NCBI GenBank assembly: GCA_964615935.1 | Contig: CAZTTG010000009.1 | Location: forward strand, 1 to 64,000 | Length of the DNA: 64,000 bases | Source of the DNA: CAZTTG01 sp964615935 | Lineage (GTDB): Bacteria > Planctomycetota > UBA1135 > GCA-002686595 | Direction of reading: 5' to 3' | In this document: positions 48,451 to 57,890 of the stretch, piece by piece | Numbering within the stretch: position 1 is the first letter of the stretch | Layout: each line of letters begins with the position of its first letter | Translations under genes and position numbers: made by a program | The notes under the pieces: model-generated | The model's input: only the letters and a program-made list of their open reading frames with translations | Database searches by the model: none | What the model was told of the DNA's origin: nothing

Positions 48451-50589
48451 ATGCGCAACACCCGTACGATCACGATCCCGTCCATCCTGCTCCTCGCGCT
48501 CTGCGCCTGCCGCGCTCCCGACGCCGCGGAGGAGGCCGGATCCATCCCGCGCCCGCCCGTCGCCAAGGTCGTCCCCGAGCGACTGGAGACCCACGGAGAC
48601 GTCCGGGTGGACGATTACCACTGGCTGCGCCAGCGCGAGGACCCCGAGGTGATCGCCTACCTCGAGGCCGAGAACGCCTACACGCGCGCGCTCATGGCGC
48701 CCACCGAGGGGCTGCAGGAGGAGCTCTACCAGGAGATGGTGGGGCGCGTGCGGCAGGACGACTCGACCGTTCCCTGGGCGCTGGGCGACTACCTGTACTA
48801 CACCCGCTACGAGGAGGGGAAGCAGTACCCCCTCCACTGCCGCCGCGAGGGCTCGATGGACGCCCCCGAGGAGGTGCTCCTGGACGTCGAGGCCATGGCC
48901 CCGGGGCAGGGCTACTTCTCGGTGGGGCGCTGGGAGGTGAGCCCGGGTGGGGGACTCCTGGCGTACGGCGTCGACACCCGCGGGCGGCGCTTCTACACCA
49001 TCGAGATCAAGGACCTCGAGCGCGGCCGCGTGCTGGAGCGCATCCCCGGCGTCACCTCGAACATCGTCTGGGCCGAGGACGACCGCACGCTCTTCTATGC
49101 GCGGCAGGATCCCGAGACGCTGCGCTCCTGGCAGATCTGGCGGCACCAGGTGGGGACCGATCCGGCGCGGGACGCCCTGGTGTACCAGGAGGACGACGAG
49201 ACCTTCGGCTGCCGGATCCGCAAGACGCGCTCGCGGGAGTACCTGCTGATCGCCTCCACCCAGACCCTGACCACCGAGTACCGCGCGCTGGAGGCCGACG
49301 ACCCGACCGGCGAGTTCCGCGTGATCGAGCCCCGCGAGCGCGGGCACGAGTACCACGCGGATCACCACGGCGAGCACTTCTACCTGCGCACCAACCTGGA
49401 CGCTCCCAATTCCCGGCTGGTTCGCGCGCCGGTGGACCGACCGGGCCGCGATCACTGGGAGGCGGTGCTGCCCCACCGCGAGGACGTCCTCCTGCAGGGC
49501 ATCGAGCTCTTCCGCGACTACCTGGTGGTCCGCGAGCGCCGCGACGGCCTGGTCCGCCTGCGCATCCGACCCTTCTCCGGCGAGGGCGAGCACGAGGTCG
49601 ACTTCGGCGAGCCGGCCTACAGCGCCCGGCCGCGCTCCAACCGCGAGTTCGACACCGCCGTCTTGCGCATCGGCTACAGCTCGCTCACCACCCCCGACTC
49701 GGTCTACGACTACGACATGCGCACCCGCGAGATGACGCCCCGCAAGCGCCAGGAGGTGCGGGGCGGCTTCGACCCGCTGCATTACCGCGCCGAGCGTCTG
49801 TGGGCCCCGGCCCCCGACGGCACCCGGGTGCCCATCTCGCTGGTGGGGCGCCGCCGGGCGGAGCCGGACGGCCCGCGGCCGCTGCTGCTCTACGGCTACG
49901 GCTCCTACGGCGCCAGCATGGACGCACGCTTCCGCGCCAACGTCCTCTCCCTGCTGGACCGCGGCTTCTGCTTCGCCATCGCCCACGTCCGCGGGGGGCA
50001 GGAGATGGGTCGGCACTGGTACGAGGACGGCAAGCTCCTGCGCAAGCTCAACACCTTCACCGACTTCATCGCCTGCGGCGAGCACCTGGTGGAGCAGGGC
50101 TACGCCCGCCCCGACGGCCTCTACGCCATGGGGGGCAGCGCCGGCGGCCTCCTGGTGGGCGCGGCGGTCAACATGGCTCCGGAGCTCTTCGCCGGCGTCA
50201 TCGCCGAGGTGCCCTTCGTGGACGTGGTGACCACCATGCTCGACGCCTCGATCCCCCTGACCACCTCCGAGTGGGACGAGTGGGGCGATCCGCGGGATCC
50301 GACCTACTACCACTACATGCTGTCCTACTCGCCCTACGACCGGGTCGAGGCCCAGGCCTATCCCCACCTCCTGGTCACGGCCGGCCTGCACGACTCGCAG
50401 GTGCAGTACTGGGAGCCCGCCAAGTGGGTGGCGCGGCTGCGGGCGACGAAGACCGACGATCACCGCCTGCTCTTCAAGTGCGACATGGAGGCCGGTCACG
50501 GCGGGGTGTCGGGGCGCTACCGGCAGTACCGGGACCAGGCCTTCCAGTACGCCTTCCTGCTGGACCTGGAGGCCGGGGCGGGTCGTTGA
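48451..50589 (+). CDS. Prolyl oligopeptidase family (S9A) serine peptidase, oligopeptidase B-like lipoprotein
   Basis: A 712-residue peptidase that cleaves short peptides. The N-terminus (RTITIPSILLLALCACR) is a lipoprotein-type signal with Cys at 18 and 20, so it probably sits in the periplasm or on the outer membrane, unlike cytoplasmic E. coli PtrB. The propeller domain (about 90-430) shields the alpha/beta-hydrolase domain (about 440-712). The catalytic triad is visible: Ser563 in GGSAGG, Asp648 in TAGLHDSQV and His683 in EAGHGG. RGGQEMGRHWYEDGK is typical of the oligopeptidase B branch, which cuts after basic residues. GGGAGGCGAGC precedes the ATG. Confidence 0.93.
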   Translation: MRNTRTITIPSILLLALCACRAPDAAEEAGSIPRPPVAKVVPERLETHGDVRVDDYHWLRQREDPEVIAYLEAENAYTRALMAPTEGLQEELYQEMVGRVRQDDSTVPWALGDYLYYTRYEEGKQYPLHCRREGSMDAPEEVLLDVEAMAPGQGYFSVGRWEVSPGGGLLAYGVDTRGRRFYTIEIKDLERGRVLERIPGVTSNIVWAEDDRTLFYARQDPETLRSWQIWRHQVGTDPARDALVYQEDDETFGCRIRKTRSREYLLIASTQTLTTEYRALEADDPTGEFRVIEPRERGHEYHADHHGEHFYLRTNLDAPNSRLVRAPVDRPGRDHWEAVLPHREDVLLQGIELFRDYLVVRERRDGLVRLRIRPFSGEGEHEVDFGEPAYSARPRSNREFDTAVLRIGYSSLTTPDSVYDYDMRTREMTPRKRQEVRGGFDPLHYRAERLWAPAPDGTRVPISLVGRRRAEPDGPRPLLLYGYGSYGASMDARFRANVLSLLDRGFCFAIAHVRGGQEMGRHWYEDGKLLRKLNTFTDFIACGEHLVEQGYARPDGLYAMGGSAGGLLVGAAVNMAPELFAGVIAEVPFVDVVTTMLDASIPLTTSEWDEWGDPRDPTYYHYMLSYSPYDRVEAQAYPHLLVTAGLHDSQVQYWEPAKWVARLRATKTDDHRLLFKCDMEAGHGGVSGRYRQYRDQAFQYAFLLDLEAGAGR

Positions 50590-50693
50590 GGGGTCGGCGC
50601 GCGCGGACCCCCGGCCCGCCCGCTGGATGCCCGATCCGGCGAGGCGTAGAATCCGGCCACGGCCCGGAGGGGGCCGGCAAAGGAGCGGAGACC

Positions 50694-51707
50694 GTGAGAA
50701 GACTGCTTGCGCTGGCGCTGGCGGGCCTGGGGACCGGGCTCTTCGGCTGCGGGGACCCGGAGACGCCCGTCGGACCGGGCGGGCCGGAGCCCGAGGCCGA
50801 GACCCTGACCCTGGCGGTGATCCCCAAGAGCACCGGCGGGGAGTTCTGGGAGACCGTCGAGCAGGGCGCCCTCGCGGCCGCGGAGGAGCTGGGCATCGAG
50901 ATCCGCTGGGAGGGCACCCTCACCGAGACCGAGATCGCCGAACAGAACAAGATCATCGAGAACATGGTCAACCTGGAGGTGGACGGCATCGTCCTCGCTC
51001 CGCTCAACCAGAAGGCCATGCGCAAGTCGGTGGAGACGGCGGTCGCCGCGGGCATCCCGGTGGTGGTGTTCGACTCCGCGGTGGAGGGCCAGGCCCACCT
51101 CAGCTTCGTGGCCACCGACAACACCGAGGGCGGTTCGCTGGGAGGGCGGCACATGGTCGAGCTCCTGGGCGACGAAGGGGGCCGGGTCATCGTCCTTCGC
51201 TACATCCAGGGCGCCGGCAGCACCGAGGCCCGGGCCCAGGGCTTCATCAGCACCCTGGACCAGGCGGGCCTGCCCATCCTGGACCACCCCTACCCCGAGG
51301 ACGGGACCGTGGCCGGCGCCAAGAAGACCGCCTCCAACACCCTGGAGGGCTACGTGGAGGAGGACCGCCTCCTGCTCGACGGGATCTTCGCCTGCAACCT
51401 CTACTCCACCCTGGGCATGCTGGAGGCGCTCGAGGACCTGCGCCAGGGCGGCGTCGAGGTGGACCTGCGCTTCATCGGCTTCGATTCCTCGCCCAAGCTG
51501 GTGCGGGCGGTGCAGGAGGGCGCGGTCGACGCCCTGGTGGTGCAGAATCCCAAGCGCATGGGCTACCTGGCGGTCCAGACCATGTGCCGGCACCTGCGCG
51601 GGGAGACCGTGCCCAAGGTGATCGACACCGGCGTGGAGCTGGTGACCGCCGAGCGACTGGAGAACGAGGCGGAGATCCGCGAGCTGGTCGGGCTGAAGGA
51701 AGAGTGA
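50694..51707 (+). CDS. Sugar ABC transporter substrate-binding lipoprotein (ribose type)
   Basis: A 337-residue periplasmic binding protein of the RbsB-like family. Lipobox LFGC with Cys 19 indicates attachment to the membrane, which is unusual for RbsB of enterobacteria but common elsewhere. LTLAVIPKSTGGEFWETVEQGA starts the first lobe (shown here as IPKSTGGEFWETVEQG), IVLAPLNQKAM and VVVFDSAVEG follow, and FIGFDSSPKLV with ALVVQNPKRMGYLAV close the second lobe. The sugar is not predictable, but ribose, xylose, galactose or rhamnose are family options, and rhamnose would suit the GH106 gene. GTG start at 50694 with AGGAGCGGAG. Its TGA overlaps the ATG of the ATPase gene. A TAGAAT hexamer at 50647 may be its -10. 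Confidence 0.92.
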   Translation: MRRLLALALAGLGTGLFGCGDPETPVGPGGPEPEAETLTLAVIPKSTGGEFWETVEQGALAAAEELGIEIRWEGTLTETEIAEQNKIIENMVNLEVDGIVLAPLNQKAMRKSVETAVAAGIPVVVFDSAVEGQAHLSFVATDNTEGGSLGGRHMVELLGDEGGRVIVLRYIQGAGSTEARAQGFISTLDQAGLPILDHPYPEDGTVAGAKKTASNTLEGYVEEDRLLLDGIFACNLYSTLGMLEALEDLRQGGVEVDLRFIGFDSSPKLVRAVQEGAVDALVVQNPKRMGYLAVQTMCRHLRGETVPKVIDTGVELVTAERLENEAEIRELVGLKEE

Positions 51708-53242
51708 TGCCGGCGCCGGCCCCCCGCGCGCCCTCGCCCCGCCTGCGGATGCAGGGCGTGCACAAGCGCTTCGGCGCCACGCGCGCGCTGGCGGGGGTGG
51801 ACCTGTCGGTCGAGGCCGGCGAGGTGCACGCCCTGGTGGGGGAGAACGGGGCCGGCAAGAGCACCCTGATGAAGGTGCTCTCGGGGGCGCATTCGCCGGA
51901 CGCGGGCCGCATGTGGCTGGACGGCGAGGAGTACGTCCCGCGCAATCCCCTGCACGCGCGCCAGAGCGGCGTGGCCATGATCTACCAGGAGCTCTCGCTC
52001 GCGCCGCACCTCACGGTGATGGAGAACGTGCTCCTGGGCGTCGAGCCCGTCGCCGGCCCCTTCCTGCGCTGGGGCGAGCTGCGCCGCCGGGCCGAGGCCG
52101 CCCTGGCCGAGGTGGGCGTGTCAGACGTGCCGGTCGACACCGTGGTCCGCCGGCTCCCCATCGCCCGCCAGCAGCTGGTGGAGATCGCCCGGGCGGTGGC
52201 CATCGAGTGCCGGGTCCTGGTCCTGGACGAGCCCACCAGCAGCCTGACCCGCGAGGACGCGGCCCGGCTCTTCGCCCTGATCCGCCGCCTGATCGACCGG
52301 GGCCTGGCAGTCGTCTACATCTCGCACTTCCTGGAGGAGGTGCTGGAGATCAGCGGCCGCTTCACGGTGCTGCGCGACGGCGAGACGGTGGGGGGGGGCG
52401 CCACCGCCGAGGCCCGGGCGGACGAGATCATCGCGTTGATGGTGGGGCGGCAGGTCGAGGAGCTCTACCCCCGCTCGCCCCGCGCGCCGGGCGAGGTGGT
52501 GCTGGAACTCGGTGGCCTGCGGGGCGTCGGCAAGCCCGTCGAGGCCTCGCTCGAGCTGCGCCGCGGCGAGGTCCTGGGGATCGCCGGCCTGGTGGGCGCC
52601 GGCCGCACCGAGCTCCTCCGGACCCTCTTCGGCCTGGACCGGGCGCTGGGCGGCCGGGTGCGGGTGATGTCCAGCGAGGGCCACTTCCCCCCCGGCCGCC
52701 GCTGGTCGCAGGGGGTGGGCCTGGTGAGCGAGGACCGCAAGCTCGAGGGCCTGGCCCTCTCGCTCTCGGTCGCCGACAACGTCACCCTGCCGAAGCTCGA
52801 CGGCCTGGGGCCCGGGCGGCTGGTGCGGCCCTCGCGCCAGGAGGCCGCCGCGCGACCCTGGATCGAGAAGATCCCCATCAAGTGCGCCTCCGCCCACCAG
52901 GCCGTGAGCGCGCTCTCGGGCGGCAACCAGCAGAAGGTGGCCCTGGCCCGGCTCCTGCACGCGGACTGCGACGTGCTGCTCCTCGATGAGCCCACCCGGG
53001 GCATCGACGTGGGGTCCAAGGCCCAGGTCTACCGGCTCATCGACGAGCTGGCCCTGGGCGACGCGGCGACCGGGCGCGAGCCCAAGGCGGTCCTGATGGT
53101 CAGCAGCTACCTGCCCGAGCTCCTGGGCGTGTGCGACCGCATCGCGGTGATGTGCCGCGGGCGCCTGGGCCGGGCGCGGGCGGTGGAGGAGTGGGACGAG
53201 CACCGCCTGATGCTGGCCGCCACCGGGAAGGAGCCGGCTTGA
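51707..53242 (+). CDS. Sugar ABC transporter ATP-binding protein (RbsA/MglA type)
   Basis: A 511-residue cytoplasmic ATPase with two nucleotide-binding domains in tandem, as in RbsA and MglA. Domain 1: Walker A GENGAGKST (about 45-53), LPIARQQLVEIARA in place of the usual signature, and Walker B VLVLDEPTSSLT. Domain 2: degenerate Walker A GLVGAGRTEL (about 294), signature SGGNQQKVALARLL (about 403) and Walker B VLLLDEPTRGID. The degenerate second site is normal for the family. The ATG shares a base with the stop of the binding-protein gene (TGATG), and its own stop overlaps the start of the permease gene. Confidence 0.95.
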   Translation: MPAPAPRAPSPRLRMQGVHKRFGATRALAGVDLSVEAGEVHALVGENGAGKSTLMKVLSGAHSPDAGRMWLDGEEYVPRNPLHARQSGVAMIYQELSLAPHLTVMENVLLGVEPVAGPFLRWGELRRRAEAALAEVGVSDVPVDTVVRRLPIARQQLVEIARAVAIECRVLVLDEPTSSLTREDAARLFALIRRLIDRGLAVVYISHFLEEVLEISGRFTVLRDGETVGGGATAEARADEIIALMVGRQVEELYPRSPRAPGEVVLELGGLRGVGKPVEASLELRRGEVLGIAGLVGAGRTELLRTLFGLDRALGGRVRVMSSEGHFPPGRRWSQGVGLVSEDRKLEGLALSLSVADNVTLPKLDGLGPGRLVRPSRQEAAARPWIEKIPIKCASAHQAVSALSGGNQQKVALARLLHADCDVLLLDEPTRGIDVGSKAQVYRLIDELALGDAATGREPKAVLMVSSYLPELLGVCDRIAVMCRGRLGRARAVEEWDEHRLMLAATGKEPA

Positions 53243-54327
53243 GTCAGCCCGATCGCATCCCCGCGCCCGAGCCGGGGCTCCGCGCCTCCCTGTGGCAGTC
53301 CCGGGGGGTCAACACCCTGGGCCGCTTCCTGGCGCTCTTCCTGGTGTTCGCCTTCTTCGCCGTCATGGTGGAGGACAACCGCTTCACCAGCGCCCGCAAC
53401 TTCGAGAACATCCTGCGCCAGAGCGCGGTGTACGCCACCGCGGCCCTGGGGATGACGATGGTCATCATCACCGCGGGGATCGACCTCTCGGTGGGCTCGA
53501 TGATCGCCCTGACGGTGGTGGTGGTGGCCTGGGTGTTGAACCTCAGCCACCAGGTCGTGGGCGCGGGCGGCGAGCTGGAGCAGGTCTTCCTGATCGCGGA
53601 GTGGCCGGTGCTGCTGCCGATGCTGGCGGTGCTCACCGGGGTGCTGGTCACGACGCTGGCGGGCATGGCCAACGGCCTGATGATCGTGGGCCTGCGCCTG
53701 GTGCCCTTCATCGTCACCCTGGGCACCATGGGCATGATCCGCGGCCTGGCCAAGGGGATCGCGGAGGAGAAGGACATCTACCCGCCGCAGGACACCTGGA
53801 TCAGCGCGATCATGGATCCCACGCTGACCAGCCCGGACGCCTCGCGGAGCTGGATGATCCTGCCGCCGGGCGTCTGGATCGTGATCGTCTCGGCGATCTT
53901 CGCGGCGCTGCTGTTGCGCTACACGCGCTTCGGCCGACACGTCTTCGCCATCGGCTCCAACCAGGAGACGGCGCGCCTGTGCGGGGTCCCGGTGAGGCGC
54001 ACCAAGATCATCGTCTACGGCTTCGCCGGCTTCTTCGCGGCCCTGGCGGGCCTGATGCAGTTCTCCTTCATCGGCGGCATCGGCCAGCCCTCCACGGCGG
54101 TGGCCTACGAGCTCTTCGTGATCGCCGCGGTGGTGATCGGCGGCGGCAGCCTGATGGGCGGCGAGGGCTCGATCCTGGGCAGCGTGATCGGCGCCCTGAT
54201 CATCACCATCCTCTACATGGGCGGCCAGCAGATGGGCTGGCCCAAGTGGGTGCAGGAGATGGTGATCGGCGGGATCATCGTGGCGGCGGTGGCGCTGGAT
54301 CAGCTGAGGCACAGGGGAGTGAAGTAG
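53239..54327 (+). CDS. Sugar ABC transporter permease (RbsC type)
   Basis: A 362-residue inner-membrane permease of the BPD_transp_2 family with about 8-10 helices. 'GMTMVIITAGIDLSVGSMIA' and GRHVFAIGSNQETARLCGV are family signatures, the second being the loop that contacts the ATPase. The TTG at 53239 overlaps the ATPase stop (TTGA), so the three genes are translationally coupled and form a complete importer. An internal insertion of about 40 residues between helices (IAEEKDIYPPQDTW to PDASRSW) is longer than in RbsC. No regulator, kinase or isomerase gene is adjacent to reveal the sugar. Confidence 0.93.
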   Translation: MSQPDRIPAPEPGLRASLWQSRGVNTLGRFLALFLVFAFFAVMVEDNRFTSARNFENILRQSAVYATAALGMTMVIITAGIDLSVGSMIALTVVVVAWVLNLSHQVVGAGGELEQVFLIAEWPVLLPMLAVLTGVLVTTLAGMANGLMIVGLRLVPFIVTLGTMGMIRGLAKGIAEEKDIYPPQDTWISAIMDPTLTSPDASRSWMILPPGVWIVIVSAIFAALLLRYTRFGRHVFAIGSNQETARLCGVPVRRTKIIVYGFAGFFAALAGLMQFSFIGGIGQPSTAVAYELFVIAAVVIGGGSLMGGEGSILGSVIGALIITILYMGGQQMGWPKWVQEMVIGGIIVAAVALDQLRHRGVK

Positions 54328-54334
54328 GTCGGGC

Positions 54335-54763
54335 CTATGGGGTCTGCTTCTTCTTCTGTCCTCGTTCGTTCATCTTGGTAGTGAGTCGTCCCAGAAGATA
54401 CTCCTCAATCGCTGGGGCCTCGAACGCGTGCACGCGGGGGACGGGAATGGTGCGAACGTGTTTCGCGCCTTCCCATCCCTGCGGTCCCTTGGCCAGGCCG
54501 TCGGAGCCCTTGCTGAAGTGGGCCCCCAACCGCGCTCCCAGCGTTGCATCGAGCGAGGCCTTGCCAATGTAGACTAGCCTGTTGTGTCCGTCGTAGACCA
54601 CATACACACCTGGGAGTGTAGCGTAGGGCCAGTACTCCTCCTCCCAGGGCTGGTCGAGGCGACAGGGCTCAGACAGCCACAGTGGACCGATACCCGGCCT
54701 GGCCATGCGCCCGTTGAACTCCATCAGAGCAGCCGCAAGGTCATCGATGGTGGAGAGTTCCAT
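54335..54763 (-). CDS. GIY-YIG domain protein
   Basis: A 142-residue small protein. PGVYVVYDGHNRLVYIGKAS is a GIY-YIG core (VYV ... VYIGKAS), followed by LGARLGAHF and the acidic IEEYLLGRL, giving the usual order of catalytic Tyr, Arg-like and Glu positions. Such domains cut DNA in homing, restriction or repair enzymes; free-standing ones of this size are mostly unassigned. Base composition is lower in GC than the neighbouring transporter genes, which suggests recent gain. It is convergent with the permease gene, 7 bp apart. Confidence 0.7.
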   Translation of the reverse strand: MELSTIDDLAAALMEFNGRMARPGIGPLWLSEPCRLDQPWEEEYWPYATLPGVYVVYDGHNRLVYIGKASLDATLGARLGAHFSKGSDGLAKGPQGWEGAKHVRTIPVPRVHAFEAPAIEEYLLGRLTTKMNERGQKKKQTP

Positions 54764-55102
54764 GTCCGCGTAGATTGGCGAGGGGAATGTGCTGGGCTGC
54801 GTCTCTCGGTCGGCGCGGCAGAGAGTTCTCGTGGTGGTCGACCGCAGGGTGAGCAGGGATCGGACGTTTGGGCGGGTTGGCGTCCTGCAAGCGCGATTCT
54901 ACCATGGGCAAGAAGTGGCTGGCCCGAATCGCGCTGACATGGGATGCAGGCAAGCGAGCCCCCGACAGCGCCTGCCGCCCCGTAACACAGGTGTGGGTCG
55001 GATCGCGAGAATGCTGGAATAGCCCGCCCCCCATCGCGTCGAACCGCGAGCCCACCCGCCCCGCGCTCGTGCCAGCGCAGCCCCGGGACCGAGAGGAGCC
55101 CC
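54764..55102. other. Intergenic region upstream of the toroid protein gene
   Basis: 339 bp, less GC-rich on its left part like the adjacent GIY-YIG gene. Short open frames exist on both strands but none has a recognisable domain or ribosome site. GAGAGGAG lies before the ATG at 55103. I see no strong hairpin. Confidence 0.5.
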
Positions 55103-57616
55103 ATGCCCGATCCCCTGCCCATCGCCCTCGCCGCCGTTCTCCTGCTCGCGGCGGCGCCGGGTGACGAGAACTGGATCCGGAACGGGGACCTCGAGGCGGG
55201 CCAGGGCGGACTGCCCGAACACTGGGCCAACACCGGCGGCTCCGAGCGGGTGAGCTTCACCTGGGAGCTGGCCCCCGAGGGCCGCGGGCGGTGCCTCGCG
55301 CTGCACTGCACCGATCCGAAGAGCCGCAGCCCGCACAACTGGAGCCAGCGGATCGAGCTGGAGGAGACGCGGCCCGCGCGGCTGGAGCTCTCGGCCCGGG
55401 TGCGAGCGCAGGAGATGCACCCCGAGGCCCAGGCCTGCGCCATGGTCCAGCTCTGGGACGCGGATGGAGGGATGACCGGCGGGGCCTGGACCGACCGCAC
55501 GGTGGAGGACTCGGACTGGCACCGGGTCGACGCCGTCTTCGACGTGCCCGAGGACTGCGTCGCGCTGCGAGTGCTGGTCTACCTGGTGGGACGGGGCCGG
55601 ATCTGGGTGGACGACATCGCCCTGATCGAGACCGATCGCGAGCCGCGCTCCTCCCACGAGGCGCCCCACGTCTCCGGCTGGGAGCGGCTGGCCCGCCGCT
55701 GCGCCGGCGAGATCCCCTGGCTGTTCGACGCCGAGGAGGCGCTGGCGCGCGCCAGGAGGGAGCGCAGGCCGATCCTGGCCTACGTGCGATGCATCGACGA
55801 GGACGACGCGCTGGCCTCGGGGCTGGCGCTCGACCTCGATGGGGTGCGGCTGCTCGACGACGGCCTGCGCAAGGACCTCCTCATGCGCGCCGGTCCCCTG
55901 AGCGATCCCGAGGTGGGCGCCCTGATCGAGCGCCGCTTCGTGCCCCTGATCCTGACCTACGACCTCTCCCGCCACGGCATGGGCCCCAGCGCGGACGACC
56001 CCCTGCGGGCCATCGGCGAGGCCGCCTGCGAGACCGTGACCCCGGCTCTCATCGTGCTCGACCCCCGCGGGGAGCGGGTGCACAAGCTGCACCGCATCGG
56101 GACCCTCAGCGCTCCCTTCGTGGACCAGGTGCTGCGGGTGGCGCTGCTGGATTCGCGCTCGCGACCCCCCGAGGACCTCGACGATCCGCTGGAGCTCTAC
56201 CTGGTCGGAGAGCTCGACGGCGTCCTGGAGGCCCTGGAGGATCGCTCCGACGAGCCCGCCCGCGTGCTGCGTGCGCGCGTTCTGCGACGCCGGGGGACGC
56301 TCGACGCGGCCGAGGCCGAGCTCGAGGGCCTGACGGGCGGCGAGGCCCAGCTCGAGCGGGGTCTGCTCGAGGTGGCCCGCGGGCATCACCAGGCCGCGAT
56401 CGAGATCCTGGACCAGGCCATCGCCCTGGAGCCCGGTCCGCGCCGGGAGGAGGCCGCCTTCCGCGCCGCCTGGTGCGCCCATCGCCTGGGCCTCCACGAG
56501 GACGCGCACGAGCGCTTCGAGGCCATCGCCGGCGACAGCCGCTTCGGCCGCAAGGCGGCGGCCTGCCTGCTGAGGGAGGGGCCCCGCCCGCCCCTGGCCG
56601 AGACCGCGCGGGCCCGGCCCACGACTCGCCCCCTCGCGCCGCGCCTGCTCGAGGCGGAGAGCACCGAGAACCTGGACCCCGAGGTGGAGCTCGACCTGGA
56701 GCGGGCCCTGGGCTTCCTCCTCGAACAGCAGCGGCACGACGGCTCCTTCGGAGGCCACACCGGCGCCGTCGGAGGCGGCTCGTGGGACGCGGCCATCAGC
56801 GGCATCGTCGGCGAGGCCCTCCTGCGCTGGCGCGAGCGGGCGCCCGAGGAGCTGCGCGTGCCCCTCGACGAGTGCCTGGAGGAGATCGGCCTCTTCCTGG
56901 ACGGGTGGTCGCAGAGGAACCCGAGCCACCACCTGGCCGCCTTCAACGACCCCTACGCCCTGCTGTACCTGGTCCAGGTGGGGCGACCGGAGACGGCGCA
57001 GCGCTTCATCCGGTCCATCGCCGACTCCCAGCAGGCGGACGGCTGCTGGACGGTCTACGAGCCCGAGCGGCCGACGAGCTTCAACACCGCCCTGAACCTC
57101 CGGGCCCTCCTGGCGGCGCGCGAGGCCGGCTTCGAGGTGCCCGAGGAGGTCCTGGCCTCGGGCCTCGAGGCCCTGGAGGCCATGCGCACCTCGGCCGGCC
57201 TCTTCCCCTACTCCACCCAGGCCGGGCACGAGTGGATGACGACCCCCCACGGCGCGATCGCCCGCGATCCCCTGTGCGAGTCGACCCTGCTGGCGGCCGG
57301 GCGCGGCTCGAAGAAGCTCGTGCGCGAGGCCCTGGAGCGCTTCGAGGACCACTGCGGCGAGCTGAGGGAGCCCACCAAGAAGCTCTACGACTACTTCAAC
57401 GCGCGCGGGCACGGCGGCTACTACCAGCTCTTCGCCTGGCGCAACGCGGTGGACGCGTCCGGGGCGCTCACCGACCGCCGGCGCGCCCGCTTCCTGCGCC
57501 TGGCGGCCACCCACCTGGCCATGGCCCGGGAGTTCGATGGGACCTGGATCGACCAGGCCATGCTGGGCCGGGCCTACGGCACGGCCATGGCGCTGTACGT
57601 GCTGGGGGCCCGGTAG
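55103..57616 (+). CDS. Secreted protein: jelly-roll, thioredoxin-like, TPR and alpha/alpha-toroid domains
   Basis: An 837-residue multidomain protein. A short signal (1 to about 20, PLPIALAAVLLLAAAPG) is followed by a carbohydrate-binding-like beta-sandwich (about 22-180; NWIRNGDLEAGQGGLPEHW), a thioredoxin-like domain (about 190-350; EEALARARRERRPILAYVRC and TPALIVLDPRGERV) that lacks a CxxC pair, tetratricopeptide-like helices (about 365-480), and an alpha/alpha-toroid of the prenyltransferase/squalene-oxidase type (about 520-835; ALGFLLEQQRHDGSFGG, FIRSIADSQQADGCW). Toroid repeats match those at 35914-38010. No enzyme activity can be assigned; the combination suggests an extracytoplasmic scaffold or recognition protein. 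It precedes the caspase genes on the same strand. Confidence 0.78.
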   Translation: MPDPLPIALAAVLLLAAAPGDENWIRNGDLEAGQGGLPEHWANTGGSERVSFTWELAPEGRGRCLALHCTDPKSRSPHNWSQRIELEETRPARLELSARVRAQEMHPEAQACAMVQLWDADGGMTGGAWTDRTVEDSDWHRVDAVFDVPEDCVALRVLVYLVGRGRIWVDDIALIETDREPRSSHEAPHVSGWERLARRCAGEIPWLFDAEEALARARRERRPILAYVRCIDEDDALASGLALDLDGVRLLDDGLRKDLLMRAGPLSDPEVGALIERRFVPLILTYDLSRHGMGPSADDPLRAIGEAACETVTPALIVLDPRGERVHKLHRIGTLSAPFVDQVLRVALLDSRSRPPEDLDDPLELYLVGELDGVLEALEDRSDEPARVLRARVLRRRGTLDAAEAELEGLTGGEAQLERGLLEVARGHHQAAIEILDQAIALEPGPRREEAAFRAAWCAHRLGLHEDAHERFEAIAGDSRFGRKAAACLLREGPRPPLAETARARPTTRPLAPRLLEAESTENLDPEVELDLERALGFLLEQQRHDGSFGGHTGAVGGGSWDAAISGIVGEALLRWRERAPEELRVPLDECLEEIGLFLDGWSQRNPSHHLAAFNDPYALLYLVQVGRPETAQRFIRSIADSQQADGCWTVYEPERPTSFNTALNLRALLAAREAGFEVPEEVLASGLEALEAMRTSAGLFPYSTQAGHEWMTTPHGAIARDPLCESTLLAAGRGSKKLVREALERFEDHCGELREPTKKLYDYFNARGHGGYYQLFAWRNAVDASGALTDRRRARFLRLAATHLAMAREFDGTWIDQAMLGRAYGTAMALYVLGAR

Positions 57617-57890
57617 CCCGGCCGCGCAGCGGGCCCCGGATCGACCTCGGGGCGGCCTCCAATGGCCCTCCGCGCCGAAATCGACCCACAAACCAGGAAG
57701 CCCGGGCCTGGCGGCGTTCAATGGGCGGGCCTCATGGCCTAACATTCCGAGATCGACTCGACCCCCCTCCCCATTTTGGACATGGAGTATTCCTTGCAGC
57801 ATTACCCGACGCCCGCTCCTCTTCGCCGCGGCCTCCGCGGCCTTCCTGTTCTCCGCTTGCTGCCAGGAGTGCACCACGTCCTCTGGCGAT

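Noticed and set aside
54741..55055. Small minus-strand open frame before the toroid protein gene
   Set aside because: Overlaps the GIY-YIG start region, shows no domain and no ribosome site.
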